Of a stretch of 64,000 bases of DNA, positions 61,747 to 64,000 are shown piece by piece. The position numbers and the translations under genes were made by a program. This DNA comes from Bacteroidota bacterium (lineage in GTDB: Bacteria > Bacteroidota > Ignavibacteria > Kryptoniales > JAKASW01): the NCBI GenBank assembly GCA_021825585.1, contig JAKAGT010000019.1, positions 1 through 64,000 of the forward strand. Direction: 5' to 3'. The notes below the pieces were generated by a model, which searched no databases, was not told where the DNA came from, and saw only the letters and a program-made list of their open reading frames with translations. How positions within the stretch are numbered: position 1 is the first letter of the stretch; every line of letters begins with the position of its first letter.

Positions 61747-62779
61747 CTCCTTTACTCATGTACACGGTGCGGGCAGGGAACGGTATCGATATCCCTTCCT
61801 TGTCGTATCGCGCCTTCAACCTCTTTATGAATTCGTGCTTCATCAGGTATTGATCCACATAACTATTGCCACGCATAATAACGGAAAAGTCGATTGACGA
61901 ATCGCCGAACTGGTTGTATCGAATGAAAGGTTCGAAGTCCCTCTTTGCACCGGCGACCGTTTTTTGAACATCGCGCGCGACTTCAATCGTCACGGCTTCA
62001 ACTTTGTCAAGATCGCTCGAATAATCCACTCCTACATTCATCGATACGGAAACTTCTGGCATCGGTCGCTCATAATTTGTCACGATAAGACTGGCAATGT
62101 TCTTGTTCGGAACAATCACGTGATTCCCGGACAGTGTGCGGATTACCGTAGCCCTCCAATTAAGGTCCTCAACATACCCCTCGTCGCCCGTACTGAGACG
62201 CACGTAATTCCCCACCTGAATCTGACGTGCCGCGAGTATTTGCAGCCCCGAGAAAAAATTGGAAAGAGTTTCCTGAAGGCCAAGGCCGATTGCGAGGCCG
62301 CCGACCCCGAGAGCGGTCAGAAGCGGTGCAATCGAGATATGAAGGTCGTCAAGTATAATCAGGACGCCGATCGAATATACCGTTACCCTTATGATGTTCT
62401 TCAGGAGACTGGTAGCTGAGGCAAGACCTACAATCACCGACCTGTAGTATTCGATGATCCCGGTGCCGATGTTCGATACAACTACCGTGACGGAGAAAAT
62501 AACCAGCACGCCCAGTGCCTTGGACAATATTTCTGCCGCGTTCCTGGAGAGTCCCTGAGTCTGAATCAACACGTAGAGGCCGACTGCAAGCGACCATAAT
62601 ATGACCCCGCTGCGCGCGGCGTCGATGACTACATCGTCAAAACGCCATTTCGTCCGCTTGGCAAGCTTCTGCAAATACGAAAAAACGACATTTCTCAAGA
62701 ACACACCCAATAGAAGGGCGCCAGCGATTATCGCCAGAGGGATGATTATCCGTTCAATTAATGACATTGTCAGTATCAT
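61739..62779 (-). CDS. MscS-family mechanosensitive ion channel
   Basis: LLTALGVGGLAIGLGLQETLSNFFSGLQILAARQIQVGNYVRLSTGDEGYVEDLNWRATVIRTLSGNHVIVPNKNIAS. Confidence 0.93.
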   Translation of the reverse strand: MILTMSLIERIIIPLAIIAGALLLGVFLRNVVFSYLQKLAKRTKWRFDDVVIDAARSGVILWSLAVGLYVLIQTQGLSRNAAEILSKALGVLVIFSVTVVVSNIGTGIIEYYRSVIVGLASATSLLKNIIRVTVYSIGVLIILDDLHISIAPLLTALGVGGLAIGLGLQETLSNFFSGLQILAARQIQVGNYVRLSTGDEGYVEDLNWRATVIRTLSGNHVIVPNKNIASLIVTNYERPMPEVSVSMNVGVDYSSDLDKVEAVTIEVARDVQKTVAGAKRDFEPFIRYNQFGDSSIDFSVIMRGNSYVDQYLMKHEFIKRLKARYDKEGISIPFPARTVYMSKGDA

Positions 62780-64000
62780 ACTCTACAAATTCAAAGTTAA
62801 AGATCTCACTGAGCAATTTAGCCGCCCATCTGTAGACATTCTGGTATTCCACCGCTTCCCGCATCTTCGCCATTCTCCGCTGCTGCTCTTCGGGAGTCAT
62901 CTCGATCGCCCTCTTGATTGCGTCAGCTAGACCGTCGATGTAGTAAGGATTCACAAGCACGGCGTCCACAAGTTCTCTCGCTGCTCCCGTGAACTCACTC
63001 AGGATCAGGGTACCGCTAAGGTCAAAGCGCGCGGCGACGAATTCCTTCGCCACGAGATTCATCCCGTCATGAAGTGAAGTAACCATCGAAACGTTTGCCA
63101 GACCATTCCAGGCGGTAACGGTCTCCTTCGAATGATTAGCCCGCACGAAAATCACCGGCTTCCAGCCTGACGATTGATATTTCTCATTGATCCTAACCAT
63201 CATATTATTCAACGAATCATTCAGCTCCCTGTAAGCAGGAATATGCATTCTACTCAGGGCGCCGAGCTGGACGAACACAAACTTGCCGATGTATTGCGGA
63301 TTCTTCTCGAGGAACCTCTCGACGGCATGGAAGCGTTCGACTATCCCCTTCGTGTAATCTATCCTGTCGACCCCGATCGCTACGATCTTGTCCTTCAAGC
63401 GGTATTTCTTGACAAATTCGTTTCTCATATCCAGGATTTTCCGGCTGGAGGACAATCTTGACACCTGTTCAAAATCTATACCTATCGGGAATGAGCGGAC
63501 AAGAGTCGTTCTTCCCCCTCTGTTTATCCGCGAGACGTCGTACTCCACGCGCGCTTCCAGATATCGGTTGACGGTATCCAGGAAGTTCATCAAATGGTAC
63601 TGGACTTGAAATGCAAGGAGATCATTATACAGGAGGTCGTCCAGGATTTCCTCTCTGAAAGGTAGGATCCGTACCACCTCGCTGTTCGGCCAAGGAATAT
63701 GCCAGAACTGAGCGGTGATGACGTTCTTGACTTTTTCTTTCAGTATACGGGCAAGATTGGCGAAGTGATAATCCTGGATGAACACGAAGGCCGGCCGATC
63801 GCCTACGATTTCCGCGATGGCATCGGCATACTTCTCCTGCACCCTCTTGTACATCGCATAATCCGCCGCTTCAAAGCTGGGCCTGATATACGCAACATGG
63901 CACAGAGGCCAGAGCCCACCGTTGGCAAAATTGTAATAGAATCCCGTCTCTTCTTCTTTGGTCAGGAAAACGCGCTTGAGTGTGAAACTCGGCTCTTCAG
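62754..64000 (-). CDS. otsA: Trehalose-6-phosphate synthase (GT20), 5' part lies beyond the window edge
   Basis: [44 protein letters not shown]...[22 protein letters not shown]...[18 protein letters not shown]; frame stays open to 64000. Confidence 0.92.
   Translation of the reverse strand, partial: EEPSFTLKRVFLTKEEETGFYYNFANGGLWPLCHVAYIRPSFEAADYAMYKRVQEKYADAIAEIVGDRPAFVFIQDYHFANLARILKEKVKNVITAQFWHIPWPNSEVVRILPFREEILDDLLYNDLLAFQVQYHLMNFLDTVNRYLEARVEYDVSRINRGGRTTLVRSFPIGIDFEQVSRLSSSRKILDMRNEFVKKYRLKDKIVAIGVDRIDYTKGIVERFHAVERFLEKNPQYIGKFVFVQLGALSRMHIPAYRELNDSLNNMMVRINEKYQSSGWKPVIFVRANHSKETVTAWNGLANVSMVTSLHDGMNLVAKEFVAARFDLSGTLILSEFTGAARELVDAVLVNPYYIDGLADAIKRAIEMTPEEQQRRMAKMREAVEYQNVYRWAAKLLSEIFNFEFVEYDTDNVIN

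Overview
The window is a dense bacterial chromosomal segment. The gene families suggest an FCB-group (Bacteroidota/Ignavibacteria-like) host; this is inference. It is mostly housekeeping and metabolic genes: alaS, fmt, pyrE, groES-groEL, metK, ahcY, cbs, mqnC, a complete hypCABFDE maturation set, NfnAB-type oxidoreductase and a trehalose/MscS operon. The most interesting region is the left end (about 0.5-3.8 kb). There an unannotated 56-aa ORF (762..932) containing a Cys-Cys motif sits immediately upstream of two tandem radical SAM/SPASM proteins. It is preceded by a sigma-54-type -24/-12 element (GG-N10-GC) and two matching 16-bp inverted repeats 32 bp apart that look like enhancer-binding-protein sites. 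A GC-rich hairpin separates the small ORF from the first radical SAM gene. This reads as a candidate sigma-54-controlled, radical-SAM-modified RiPP system. Other notable items are an in-frame low-complexity insertion in a histidine kinase, an internally deleted peptidase T, a truncated PAP2-like gene, a MerR regulator with a Cys-rich tail, and a four-helix-bundle gene with adjacent inverted repeats. All product calls come from reading the sequence; no database search was run.
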